Shown here piece after piece: positions 29,077 to 39,931 of a stretch of DNA of 64,000 nt. The translations under genes and the position numbers were made by a program. A model generated the notes under the pieces. The model saw only the letters and a list, made by a program, of their open reading frames with translations, searched no databases and was not told the DNA's origin. This DNA comes from Saccharomycopsis fibuligera x Saccharomycopsis cf. fibuligera (Eukaryota > Ascomycota > Saccharomycetes > Ascoideales > Saccharomycopsidaceae), in NCBI GenBank assembly GCA_001936135.1, contig CP012809.1, positions 4,699,501 to 4,763,500 of the forward strand, given 5' to 3'. Positions within the stretch are counted from its first letter, which is position 1; each line of letters starts with the position of its first letter.

Positions 29077-30896
29077 CTAGCGAAGTCACCCACAACAACA
29101 GCAGTACGAATAATAATAATGGTATTTATAGCCAAGATGATAACTCTATGTCCCAATTGAGCTATTCTTATAGCCAGCAATTACCAGGAAATGGATATTT
29201 ACAGTCGCATAACCACAACATGACTAACTCCAACGTTCCTAACAGCTACTTAATGTACAACAGCACCAATCCTAATACTAACAGCGGTGGGAATTACTAC
29301 CATCAAACATATGGATTTAATCCTCAGACTGGCGGTACTAACAGCATGCGGATAAAAAATGAGGAATTCTTCTCTGATTTATCACCTACCGTTGTCGGCT
29401 TTCCTCATCATTCTTCCCCAAATAGAGCTCAACATGAAGATAATATTGACGAACAACCAATTCCTATCAACTACAACAAACCTCAACATGACCAACCTCA
29501 ACAACTTCATCAACCACCGCAGCGACCACACCAATACCAAGCCGCTCCTCTGCAGCAAGTTAATGCTACTGAAATTTTTCAAGTTTTTCAAAATCGGTTG
29601 AAGAATAGTTCTCATGTTAAACTTTTGCGGACCAACACCTTACCAAAAGAAGAAATCCTGAAAAACATTACCATCATTGAAAAAAATAACAAAAAAGTGT
29701 ACTTCAACTTTGAATATCCAACGGTTTCAATCACTTTCAAGGAGCCTATAAACAATATTACACATAATTGGAATTTAACCGATAAGACTGTTAACCACCG
29801 CAAGCTTGTGTTGTTCTACTGGGATTTCTCATTAATGAAAGCTAACCATGTCATTAATAATATGGACTCCAGAAGCTCATATGACAATGCCGATGGTGGG
29901 AATGATGGTGCAGCCGCAACTGCAGCCGCAGCTTCTTTTGGTGCAGATGCCAACAGCAACAGTCCTGAGTTTTTGAATGAAAATTTGGAGTACATAAAGT
30001 CCATTCTCAGTTTGAAATACGACACAATCACAGAGGATGAATACAAGCACTTTTTTGAAAAGCCAGCCAAAAGACAACAACAAGCCAACAAAGCAAAATA
30101 TGTTCATGAGATCGAAAGCAGTCGACTTAAGCATTTACAGTCAATTATTCAGGATTCAACAACCAACACTACAAAGAACACTTTCTGTATAATATCGTGT
30201 TTGTACTGGAAACAAGCTGACAATTTTTTTTTGACATCAGTTGACTTGTTGTTTTTGTTGGATAAACTCAGTGGGAGAACTACCAATATCATTAACAGTA
30301 TTCAGAACAATGATGTGGGTTCCTCAACTGGTTCAACTAGCAGCACTAGTAGTAGCGCCAGCAAGAGGCCGGGCAAGTACGCTAGCAAATCTGAAGTTAA
30401 ACGTCTCAAACAAGCAGCTAAGTTGCTCAAAGCTGCTGATTCGAAAGAAGTTAATCGTATCAGAAGAAACTTATTGAACTTTAAGAGTATCACTCTTGGT
30501 AAAGGCGAAGCAGACTATAATGACGAAGATGTTTCGGGAAGCTTGGCTGGTGGTACTAACACTAGTAGTCAGTATGGCAGCGAAGCAGAAATGGATTTTT
30601 TCCATATCATTATGGGATTTGATAACCCAAAACCAAGGAAGATCGAAAAGAAGTTGAAAGTCTACGAATGGAGCATTTTGGAGCAAGCATTGGATAAAAT
30701 TATGAAAAAGTATTGTGTTGATTTGAAAAGTCACGATAGCCCACAAGGTGGTGCTGCTGTTCCTTCTGCTGCGGGCGTTGTTCCTGCTACCGGAGTATTC
30801 ACTATGTCTTCTTTGCAGGGTCAGCAAACTGACTACAATCAAAGCCCATACCAGTTTAATGGACTCGGTCAAGTAAACCAAAACTTATTTGGTTAA
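28410..30896 (+). CDS. Divergent Ste12-like transcription factor
   Basis: 828 aa from ATG at 28410 (MIMSEYN; MSEYN at 28416 is an equally good start). Residues 1-385 are disordered, rich in Asn, Ser, Gln and Tyr, with an Asn run coded by AAT repeats. Residues about 388-475 hold a folded block ending RKLVLFYWDFSL. The C-terminal half carries blocks in the order of the Ste12 DNA-binding domain: FCIISCLYWKQADNFFLTSVDLLFLLDKL (near 591), VNRIRRNLLNFKSITLGKGE (near 681), MDFFHIIMGF and KKLKVYEWSILEQALDKIMKKY (728-768). These mirror the Ste12 sequence of C-x-x-W, T-x-x-D, a basic helix, FLEFLF and KVFFWFN. Ste12 proteins drive mating and filamentation genes. Here spacing and identity are poor, so this is either a fast-evolving Ste12 or a paralogue. 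I see no zinc finger. Confidence 0.55.
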
Positions 30897-33800
30897 AATA
30901 TTTTCCCATTTATTCCTATTTTTCTAATCTTTTTTTTTTTTCATCTTTTTTGTCGGTCTTCAATTCTTATTTGTCTTATTGTGTATTTTACTATCATTTT
31001 ATCACTTTATAATCCTGACCGAATTTTGGATCTGTACTAACCAATCTGTGTTTTTTGATTTTTCGTTTTTTGATTTTTTTATCTTGTTGGTGTTATATAC
31101 GCGTGGCTGTGGGGATCTAAATATTTGTTTACTAGTTGGCGCTATTTGATGTTTTACTTTTTGGGCTTTTCGCCCCTGCTAATTCTCAGCAATTTTTTTT
31201 TCTTTTTTTTCGTTTCATTTGACTTTTTTTCGTTTTAAAGCAGATAGATAGACTCTTTTTTTTACCGTTTCTCTTTCCAGCTTTGCGCTCCAAAAGGTCG
31301 CACTAATAATTTTCCTTTACAATTATTTCTAAACTGTCTTTTTACTATTTAATCTTACTTTTCTTCTTCTATTGGGTTTTCTGTTTAGATCAGGTTCCAA
31401 CTGATCAATTTTTACGATACACGAACATTAAAACTTTTATCAAACTTTTCTGTATGTAAAACCATTATTTAATTGCAAGATATCCACTGCGTATTTCTTG
31501 ACAACAATAAATAGATGGTAATCCCTAGAAGAAATTGCGGTTGCAATCAACACTATCCAATTTTTATTTGTCAACGCGGTCAATTCAACCATAAATTAGC
31601 AGCATGTGTGTAAAATTGATTGTAAGGTTTAACTATTCGTGGCAGAGTCCCTTTTTTTCTATTTTGCACTTTCAGAATCTAAAAACAATAATTTGGCTTG
31701 GGCAACCATTTGCCAAAAACATTAAGATCGCACCCATTTTTGAAAAAAGAGAGACAAGCAGACAGATGAGCCATTAGCGCATGCACAAATGCATACAACA
31801 GTAAAGTTCATCTATAGCCGTACTACATACATTCAAATTTTGCCAGCTTGGGTCCAAGCTCGGTCTCAAACATCTTACATTGCACTAAAAAAAAAATTCA
31901 ATCTGGTTCCTGCCTTAGAGTATCATAGTTAAAGTGTTCCTTGTCTTTGCTCGCGCTTGTCTCAAAGTTACAGTATTGCATTAATTGAATCGCGCAATAT
32001 GTATGGTAATAACAATTATAGTTTTGATTATTTACTTGCACATTGTCGACTGACTGGGATCCTGATATAGTGAAAGGGTGGTTTTAAAGATGTTAGTTAA
32101 TTTACGTCAATAGTACACTATTGCTGGTATTAATTATGATCATTATGGATAATAGTTATAACACGTTTTGAAACCTTCTCGCTCATTACTGCATGCAATG
32201 CTGTTGTCTCAAAGTGAATTGTAAGCAGTGTCTCAAAAGCACAGCGATGCGGTCGGTCAATAAGGCACGCTGTATGTTGTAAGGTTTGACAGGAGGATAC
32301 CTCGAGGCTCGTTGGGTAAATTTAAAGGTTAAGATCAAACGTGTTCAATAAGCTACATCTAAGGTTTGATGCTTCAAGAACAGATACTAGATTTTGTCCA
32401 CTTTAGTGATCAAAAACTTAGAAACTGTTCCGAAGCAATAAATCGTCCTGTAACGGCCATAATAAATTTAGTTTTGTAATTTGGCTATTTATTGGTTTAG
32501 CCCTTCTTGCATTTCCCGTTATTAGCGGCCCCACGTCATAGCATGAAGAGTAAAACAATAAATCTAGTCTTGAAAAGGAGAAAAGTAAACCAAAAATAAT
32601 TTTAAGCAAAAGAATGGAAGTCATCACATTACTAAAAAGAACTACGTGAACTTGACTTCAAGATTTTTTTCAAGTGTTTCTACACCAGCAGAAAGAAAAA
32701 AAAGTAAAAATAAAAGAAAAAATATAAATTTTTCTTTCGTTTCGGGGCTTTTTTCTGCGCTATTGAGTCAGATGCCTGTGCTATAACTGTAGACAAAAGC
32801 TGCCCAAATTGGACAATAACAACAAATATGATTTTTTTTTTTTTTTTTTTTTTTGTTATTTTTTATTTTCTATTTTCAAACAGTTTGCAGGGCAAACTTG
32901 AATGTCAGATAAACATTACAGGTTCTCAGTCGAAGCACGTTCAAGCCAGGAAAAGAAAACTAAGCAATCAATCTCCACAGTCCGTTATCAGAGTGTGCAT
33001 TATTGATAGTTATTATTACAAAATCGGTTTTACTTATCTGAATTTTACAGATTTTTTTTCAAAGGAATTTCGGATTGCGCTTGCTATTCGTGTATTGTTC
33101 TTTCTGTAGGAGCTATTACACAACTTTTGTACATTGTGCTAAATAGTATACTGTGTGCGAGACATCCGATACAACAACAAAACACTGCGTCATTAAGCTT
33201 ACTCTTACATAAGCTTGCACCACGAAGTAAATATGTTTACGCCATCACCACCGGCGGTTTTCATGAAAATATATTTCTTGCGGTTATGCTCAACTAAATC
33301 GAAAACAGTTTAGCTGGGTTTCAGGATGTCTTCAGCACTGGAAAGTCGGGAGTAGGAAGGCCTATTTTATAGGGGGCTCTCGACGACGACAGAATAACAA
33401 AAACTTTTGCAACGCATATGGAAGCGGCATTCAGTAACATCATGCACTATTAAATTTGAGTAATAATTTTCGCGCTTTAAGGAATACTACCCGAAAGAGA
33501 AATTGTTGACAGGATAAGGGGGTAAGTGACCCTGTGCATAATTGAAAAGATATAGCGTTACATCCTTGGGTAGTGTGAACGAGTAGTGTGAACGCCGTGT
33601 AAAAATACTCATGTTGAGGTTTCAGTTGAAAAGCAATTATTTGGCGGCATGAATTTGTAGAGACACCCTGTTACCATTTTACAAGGTTTCAACAAGGTTG
33701 GAGATATGTTCAAAGAGGGGAGTTAACCTTAAAAACATAGTCAAAAGCTAGAGTGGTACAAATTGTCCAATATTTTAGGGAGGCAGTGGAAGACTATGTA

Positions 33801-34128
33801 GCAAACATAAGGAATATGTATTTTATAGCAGAGGAGTAATTGCTGGCATTGTTACGGCTTTGTGTTCTCAAATGACCGAGAAGGTAAATCGCAGTCCATA
33901 GGAACCAGATATAATTTTTAGTGGTTGTACAAACGGAAATAATGTATTGAAAGGTTATAATATAACAGGGTTTTAAAAGATACATAGAAATGAATTAATA
34001 GCGACACTAAGAAAACTGGACTACCCAAATTTGAAAGCCGACAAGGTATCCACAGGAAGCGTCAAATAGATGGATAGAATTAAAAACATCAAGAAAGCTC
34101 AACTTATATTAGACACAAGAGAGAAAAT
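30897..34128. other. Long convergent spacer (3.2 kb), no gene seen
   Basis: T-rich 3' flank to about 31.4 kb, a T23 run at 32832-32854, and a short repeat TAGTGTGAACG (33570-33594). ORFs of 63-93 codons have Phe/Ile-rich or random composition. No tRNA or known ncRNA core was recognised. Spacers between converging yeast genes are normally a few hundred bases. Confidence 0.45.
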
Positions 34129-35964
34129 TTAACATCTCACATCAATGCCTCTTCTCTTTTCTGATTCCCTTAATTCATACATGACTTGTACTGCCACAAA
34201 AAGACAAGCCGAGCAAGTAATGAAAAATACCCCGCCGTGCACCGTAAATAACATACTTTTAAGCAAGTTCACTGTACCATCATGTCCTAAACAAAACCCA
34301 TAAATGTTAGCAATCATCATTAGCCAAATATTTAACACAGAGCCCATCCCACAAATAAATCTATACCATGGCTTTGTAACAAAATGCTTGGCAAAATACT
34401 GCGAGAGGAAAATTTCTGGAAGCAAAAAAATCACAATTAACCATCCCCATATAAGCAACTTAAACTCAATATCATGCCAAACAGCTACAAAGCTGAAAAC
34501 TGCCAATGAACTAAGAATTCTATGTTTAGAACCACCCAAGGGCACGTAAACGTAACGAGTGACCCATTTATTGAAAGAACGATGCCAAGCACGCCAAAAT
34601 GCCAAAGCACTGTAATTATTATTCATACAACGAATCATATTTTCTGGTGGATCAATATTATCGATAAGGGCCCAAAGACGGAAGAATCTCCACGGAATTA
34701 ATAACTTGAGCCAAATTACATTCAAATTGAATAAACCAATCATAGAGATTTGAAACGGAGTGTAATTGTCATAGATTTTGAGCTTAGCAATGGCTACCAC
34801 ATACATAAAATGTAGCGTAAACTCCATAGTCAAAATGCAAAAGATAAAACGCAATGCATATTTGGCAGTATTTTGGAGACTGATGGTGGATAGCGTGTGC
34901 CTCGTTTGATACAAATAATCATTGAATGTGAGCACGGGGCCGGCAATAAATAAAGGAGCATACAAGACATAGGCCAAATAATGAGCAAAAGTATAGTCAT
35001 ATAAGCTCCATGGATAATTCTGTCGTTCACGATCTGTCAAGTCACTAGTCAAATTATGATTATCATTATTGGCTTCGTCATCTTTCAACAAGTTAAGTTC
35101 CTCTTGACTAATAGAGTCACTTTTTTTCTTTGATAATTCTAATTCTCTTAATTGGATACCGCTTCCTTTGCTGCTGTTTTTCAAATCATAGTAACGGTAG
35201 ATATAGTCCATGTTGAAACTAATGGTACGTAAAAGTGAAAAATTGTAAAAAACGTCCCACCGCGGCACTATTCCTTTAATATCATCTAACCATTGTAGAC
35301 TACTAAACACTGATCCATATAATTGGAAATCGCGATAGCGGTCATTGAAATATAATGCAGCAATGCCATAGACCCACAAAAATGTTATTGCAGTAATTTT
35401 GTATACTTTAGTATTGGCTTCATTATTATTAGTCAGACTTTTCTCTTTATCAACGGCAATCAATACTTTAACCACGGCATAGCATACTGTGACATGAAAT
35501 AAAATCTTGAACGCGTTCATTCCATGTGCAAAAAGAATAAAAACCACACCAAAGATCAAGTCAAACTTTAGTTTGGTAATATGCCATTGCCATGCACAAC
35601 ATACTCTTTTCACCATTACATGACTAAGCATGAGCACCACAAGTAACCAAAAATTGTCACGGAAAAAACGGTATTGAGTATCACTATTGTCAACTTTGCG
35701 GCCAAATATCCATCCTGGAGATAATAGGGGCTCATATTGTGAGTAATTTGGGTGACTGGGCTGTGAAATATCTAGCCCTTGTTTGAACATGAGCGGTACT
35801 ACTATTAGAAACACAACCATATAAAGACGAAATTCTGTGGTATGCCAACGAGACTGCGGATTACTGACTCCTAGGACACGCTTGAACCGGACTGGGTCCA
35901 GCGCTGGATCGAGCCGCTGGTCGACCAGTGGTAAGCTGAAGAAACGGGCAATGCGACGAGGCAT
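34129..35964 (-). CDS. GUP1: Gup1, MBOAT-family membrane O-acyltransferase (GPI anchor remodelling)
   Basis: 611 aa (S. cerevisiae Gup1 560). Many membrane segments from about residue 45. The conserved N-terminal block YEPLLSPGWIFGRKVDNSD and QYRFFRDNFWLL identifies Gup1. MBOAT catalytic region: FWRAWHRSFNKWVTRYVYVP and the invariant His in FVAVWHDIEFKLLIWGW. Gup1 adds a C26 fatty acid to the lyso-GPI lipid in the ER so that GPI proteins are correctly anchored; it was first linked to glycerol uptake. The hydrophilic loop with DLKNSSKGSG and a Lys/Asp-rich stretch is longer than usual. The TIP1-like protein in this window would be a typical client. Confidence 0.95.
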   Translation of the reverse strand: MPRRIARFFSLPLVDQRLDPALDPVRFKRVLGVSNPQSRWHTTEFRLYMVVFLIVVPLMFKQGLDISQPSHPNYSQYEPLLSPGWIFGRKVDNSDTQYRFFRDNFWLLVVLMLSHVMVKRVCCAWQWHITKLKFDLIFGVVFILFAHGMNAFKILFHVTVCYAVVKVLIAVDKEKSLTNNNEANTKVYKITAITFLWVYGIAALYFNDRYRDFQLYGSVFSSLQWLDDIKGIVPRWDVFYNFSLLRTISFNMDYIYRYYDLKNSSKGSGIQLRELELSKKKSDSISQEELNLLKDDEANNDNHNLTSDLTDRERQNYPWSLYDYTFAHYLAYVLYAPLFIAGPVLTFNDYLYQTRHTLSTISLQNTAKYALRFIFCILTMEFTLHFMYVVAIAKLKIYDNYTPFQISMIGLFNLNVIWLKLLIPWRFFRLWALIDNIDPPENMIRCMNNNYSALAFWRAWHRSFNKWVTRYVYVPLGGSKHRILSSLAVFSFVAVWHDIEFKLLIWGWLIVIFLLPEIFLSQYFAKHFVTKPWYRFICGMGSVLNIWLMMIANIYGFCLGHDGTVNLLKSMLFTVHGGVFFITCSACLFVAVQVMYELRESEKRRGIDVRC

Positions 35965-36238
35965 GAATGGGTTGATGAATAGTTGGGTTTGACTTAGAGT
36001 TAGTAATCTACACGGTTCTCAAAACTTTGAAGCTTTTATGTTATTGTCTGATCTGACGATTTTGACACTCGTCGTTTATTTACACATCCAAACACCACGA
36101 ATAATGCCCCACTCACACCCATACACATTGCTTACTGTAATACAACACAATACAGACTATACAAACCTTCTAATGTTCAAATATCCATTAAAATTATACA
36201 ATACACGTCTATTTCATATGCAAAAGTGATTACCACTA

Positions 36239-39226
36239 CTAAACGCGTAGCACTAGTTTGCCTCCACAGTATACACACCGTGAAACTGCCCCCATCATTG
36301 CCAGCAAAACCCTTGAGCTCTTTAAACTCTGCTTGCTGCGATGAGGTTTACTGTCCAGCATACTGCTGCTGTCAAGGTACTTAGTCTCACAAACTTCACA
36401 GTGCCGCACCTTAGGTTCCAACAACGGCAAAAGAGAGATTCCGCATCGTTGCCATATAATACCATTAGTTGATTTGATATTTTTATAGCTGGTGTTCTTG
36501 TCGATGTTATAGTTGAAACCAAGCTTAGCGGAACCATTAAGCACAGGCAATTCCAAAAGATAATCTTCACTTAGTTGACTAGAGTAGCCATTTTTTTCGT
36601 CTTCTCCTTCCCTGTCATCATTATTCAAGGATTTTCGGACCAATAACATATTCAAGTAAATTGCCTCATCAAATACATTATCAAGTTTGTTTGCTAACTG
36701 TTTCTGCTGCTGAGCTTGTTCAATAACAGCAAGCACAATATCGCTAATGTGTTCGATAATCTTGTTATGAAACAATTGATGATATTTTTTGTAGACTGCC
36801 AAATTATGTTCATATTTCTGTCTAGCTTGCTCTTTTTGATGTTCAGTGACGTCCATTACCTTCATAAAGCTCTGCAACTTTTGTTGTTTTGGAGCGGTGA
36901 AAAGTAAATAGAAAAGTTGAGTTTCGGCAAAAAGTGGATTTGTTTCTAAATATTGTTGTAAGGTCTGTGTGAGAATCATAAACGGATCATAATTAATTTG
37001 CGTTTTGTTTTTTAAAGATTTGCTGTCGTTCGCTACCATACTAGCTATATCATTTTTAACTTTGGTGATAATTTCCTTCGTAGCCACTTTATAATTCAAC
37101 ACCTTATTAATCTCCTCTTTGTAAGTTTCTTCCAAAAATCCATTATCAAATCCGTTTTTCTTTGCGAAATGGCTTCGTAGCACTGCTTTTTCAAGCATCC
37201 AGTTAGCAGTACTGCATTGTCGCGTTGCCCAACCTTGAATGTCCACAATTTTATCTGTAGCAATTGCTTCATTGTCCGGGTTGTTATTATTTGCTTTTTT
37301 TTCAGACAATGGTAAGAAATTTAGGTAAGTGACTATATGGTTCAGCTGGCTATGGTGCACACTGAGATAGTTGATTTTTTGCAAATGTACCGCCATTACA
37401 TCACCAAGAGGGCTTTCACAAAATCCAGAGATCTTAAGCAAAATCTTAGTCCCATTTTCATTGACATTACCATTACCGCTTCCAAAATCGTTCTGGTTCC
37501 CATTACCGTTAATATGATCCGCTCTGCGTGCCGCATTTTTTAAATAATTGTGCAAAACAGGATATGCATCCTCACCCAGCTTCACTGAATCATCAGCAAT
37601 TACACTAGTTTCTTTGTTCACCAGGACACCAAAAATGGCATCGTCGGCCTTATTGGCAAAATCAGCAACATCAAACACCACAGTAATGTTCAAAAATTTA
37701 GTATTTTCATCTAATATAATACTGTATGAGCCATATTCTGGAAGTTCATAATTAGTATGATGACCACTATTTAAGAAGTATACTTCAATGGCAAAAGCAG
37801 ACCCAGTAACCACTATTGGTCCGTGGGTTTTAGACTCGAACAATCTTAGTATTGATAATGCTTCTCTCAGAGGCCCGCGTACTTGCAAAGTGTTTCCAAC
37901 GAAATGCAATTCGGTGGTAGGGTCGTTCTCTTTGGATTTATTTTTCACTGCTTGCACCGTAGCAGTACTAGTTGAGTTATCACTAAGACTATATATTATG
38001 GTGCTTTGGGGTATGCCTTTGTCCAGCAACTTCCATCGGGTCCACAAAAGATCAAGTACTGCTTTTGGTTTATCTGTTGTTTTTATTGGAGATGTGGCAG
38101 TGTTCCGAGCTGTTTCTGCCGCCAGTTTCAGTTCTGCTTGCTTTTCCAACGCTGTTGTACTGTAGGTATTCAAATTCACATTTACGTTTATCTTACCGAA
38201 ACTTTGAATTCCTCCTTGTTCATTAATGTTCAAAATCATAATTTCACCAGATTCTAACCCAATAGCGAATGGCCTCAAATGACCAAGTCCCAACCCAGGA
38301 TCAGCACCACTCTTAGTAACATCATTCCAAGCAAAGGAATGAATTCTAAGTTTTTGTGCCTCAGATTCGCAAAGTTTCTCTTGGGTTTGATCTTCTATAG
38401 TGAAATACAACAACATTTCAAAAATGTTATAAATGGGAAACCACATTGATCCTTCAAGAGTGGCCTGTTCGCTATATATCACGACATTTAAATCACTGGT
38501 GGCAAGGGCGAGTAAGCATGACATCGGTGATGCGAAGGATGCAGCTGCTGTTGTTGTTGTTGTTGTTGTTGTAAAGGAAGAGCCTGGTGATGGCGCTGCA
38601 GTGGCTGAAACACCTGGCGAGGACGACTTGTTAGTGCGATTTTGAGGACGTGAAGAAGCGTTTTTTTCTTCTTCTTCTTCTTCTTCCTCCTCCTCTTCTT
38701 TATCTATTTGCATTTCTTCGTCATCATCCTTTTTTTGTTTTGGCCTTTTTTCTTCTTCTTCCTCTTCCTGACTATCAGAGAGCCCAATATCGATATCAAT
38801 ATCATACTTCACTGCGTTTTTAACTCCACGGGTCTTTCTTGGTGTCCTCTGACGCTGCGGCTCACCATTAATCAATCGTTCTTCTCCAGAGTCTTGTGTA
38901 GATGTCGATGCGCTTGAAGACAATAATGATGGCTGATATCCCATTGGTGACCAATATACTGCCTTTGTAATAGCATCAGTGAAATATGTCCCACTAGTAT
39001 ATTTCTCATCCCCCGAAGCTAAGCTCATCATTAATGGAGTAAAAAGTGGTTTTGTATTTACTATATTAACATTGTTATCAAATGATGCGTTAATGGAGTT
39101 CGCCTGTTTTAGAGAAATCACTGTTGCATTATCATCACTAGCGAGGGCCAATTTGCCAGCCGCTGACCAGGCAAAATTGTTACGAAGGTAATGCACATTG
39201 ACCTTTTTCACCTCAATGTCCTTCAT
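36239..39226 (-). CDS. Probable TFIIIC subunit, Tfc8/Sfc9/TFIIIC90-like
   Basis: 995 aa from the ATG at 39226; the upstream extension of the frame starts at a TTG. The N-terminus looks like a WD-type propeller (NNFAWSAAGKLALASDDNA, VYWSPMGYQPS, CLLALATSDLNVVIY, RIHSFAWNDV, PFAIGLESGEIMILNI), interrupted by an acidic Glu-rich and Thr/Ser-rich insert (codons near 38530-38790). The C-terminus has two Cys pairs, HCEVCETKY (about 943) and SRCVYCGGKLVL (about 982), preceded by WQRCGISLLPLLEP. This is the layout of the TFIIIC90/Tfc8 zinc-finger domain. TFIIIC binds tRNA A and B boxes and recruits TFIIIB. It is longer than S. cerevisiae Tfc8 (588). It lies directly downstream of BRF1, a TFIIIB subunit. 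Confidence 0.68.
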   Translation of the reverse strand: MKDIEVKKVNVHYLRNNFAWSAAGKLALASDDNATVISLKQANSINASFDNNVNIVNTKPLFTPLMMSLASGDEKYTSGTYFTDAITKAVYWSPMGYQPSLLSSSASTSTQDSGEERLINGEPQRQRTPRKTRGVKNAVKYDIDIDIGLSDSQEEEEEEKRPKQKKDDDEEMQIDKEEEEEEEEEEEKNASSRPQNRTNKSSSPGVSATAAPSPGSSFTTTTTTTTAAASFASPMSCLLALATSDLNVVIYSEQATLEGSMWFPIYNIFEMLLYFTIEDQTQEKLCESEAQKLRIHSFAWNDVTKSGADPGLGLGHLRPFAIGLESGEIMILNINEQGGIQSFGKINVNVNLNTYSTTALEKQAELKLAAETARNTATSPIKTTDKPKAVLDLLWTRWKLLDKGIPQSTIIYSLSDNSTSTATVQAVKNKSKENDPTTELHFVGNTLQVRGPLREALSILRLFESKTHGPIVVTGSAFAIEVYFLNSGHHTNYELPEYGSYSIILDENTKFLNITVVFDVADFANKADDAIFGVLVNKETSVIADDSVKLGEDAYPVLHNYLKNAARRADHINGNGNQNDFGSGNGNVNENGTKILLKISGFCESPLGDVMAVHLQKINYLSVHHSQLNHIVTYLNFLPLSEKKANNNNPDNEAIATDKIVDIQGWATRQCSTANWMLEKAVLRSHFAKKNGFDNGFLEETYKEEINKVLNYKVATKEIITKVKNDIASMVANDSKSLKNKTQINYDPFMILTQTLQQYLETNPLFAETQLFYLLFTAPKQQKLQSFMKVMDVTEHQKEQARQKYEHNLAVYKKYHQLFHNKIIEHISDIVLAVIEQAQQQKQLANKLDNVFDEAIYLNMLLVRKSLNNDDREGEDEKNGYSSQLSEDYLLELPVLNGSAKLGFNYNIDKNTSYKNIKSTNGIIWQRCGISLLPLLEPKVRHCEVCETKYLDSSSMLDSKPHRSKQSLKSSRVLLAMMGAVSRCVYCGGKLVLRV

Positions 39227-39827
39227 TGCGTTTTGTGAAAAAGTTATTGACTGGGAACAGTTCTTTGGCTTGATCAACCAGCCACTCAGCTAATTAATCG
39301 TTTGATGATTTTGTCTCTCTTTCTGTTCATATATTTTCGTGTTTATTGTTTTTTAGTAGCGGTACTAGTTATTTTTCGCGATGTTGGTGATGCTCGCTGT
39401 GCGGTTGTGAGCCAGGGGAAACTTTGACATATACTCATAAGCTTAGCAGAGACAAAAAGCACTCAATTTCTCAGTTATACCAGTTATAAGTTTTAGTAAA
39501 AGTGATGAAAGAAACAGCTTGCGTTATGTAGCAATTTGAGAACAGCAGCACGTTGTACAAATCTTAAAATGATGCTCCTTGAAAAAAAATAACTACACAA
39601 TTGATCATATAGAAGTCCGCCTTTTCAAAATAAAACTTGCTGAATCATTAAAAGAAAGAAAAAGAAAGGGGAACGAAACCAACCCAAAGGAGTTAGTTGC
39701 AATATAAAATACCCTGTCTAGAAACAAAACACCCAAAAAATAAATGCTAAAGAATTAAAAGTGTAGGAAATTATAAGTAAACTGTAAAAAAAAGTTATAA
39801 AATAAACGGAAAATTGAATGCAGAAAT

Positions 39828-39863
<36 letters not shown>

Positions 39864-39931
39864 GTAATGGAATATAAGAATAGACTGAAGAACAAAAAGA
39901 ATTAAAAGGAATAGTCTGATAAAATAATTCG
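39227..39931. other. Spacer between BRF1 3' end and TFIIIC-like gene, with A33 run
   Basis: Holds the promoter of the TFIIIC-like gene and the BRF1 3' flank. A run of 33 A lies at 39829-39861 (T33 on the coding strand of BRF1), about 70-100 bases after the BRF1 stop. No ORF is supported. Confidence 0.5.

Noticed and set aside
32828-33109. 93-codon ORF starting in a T23 run
   Set aside because: The N-terminus is poly-Phe from the homopolymer; the rest has no recognisable domain.
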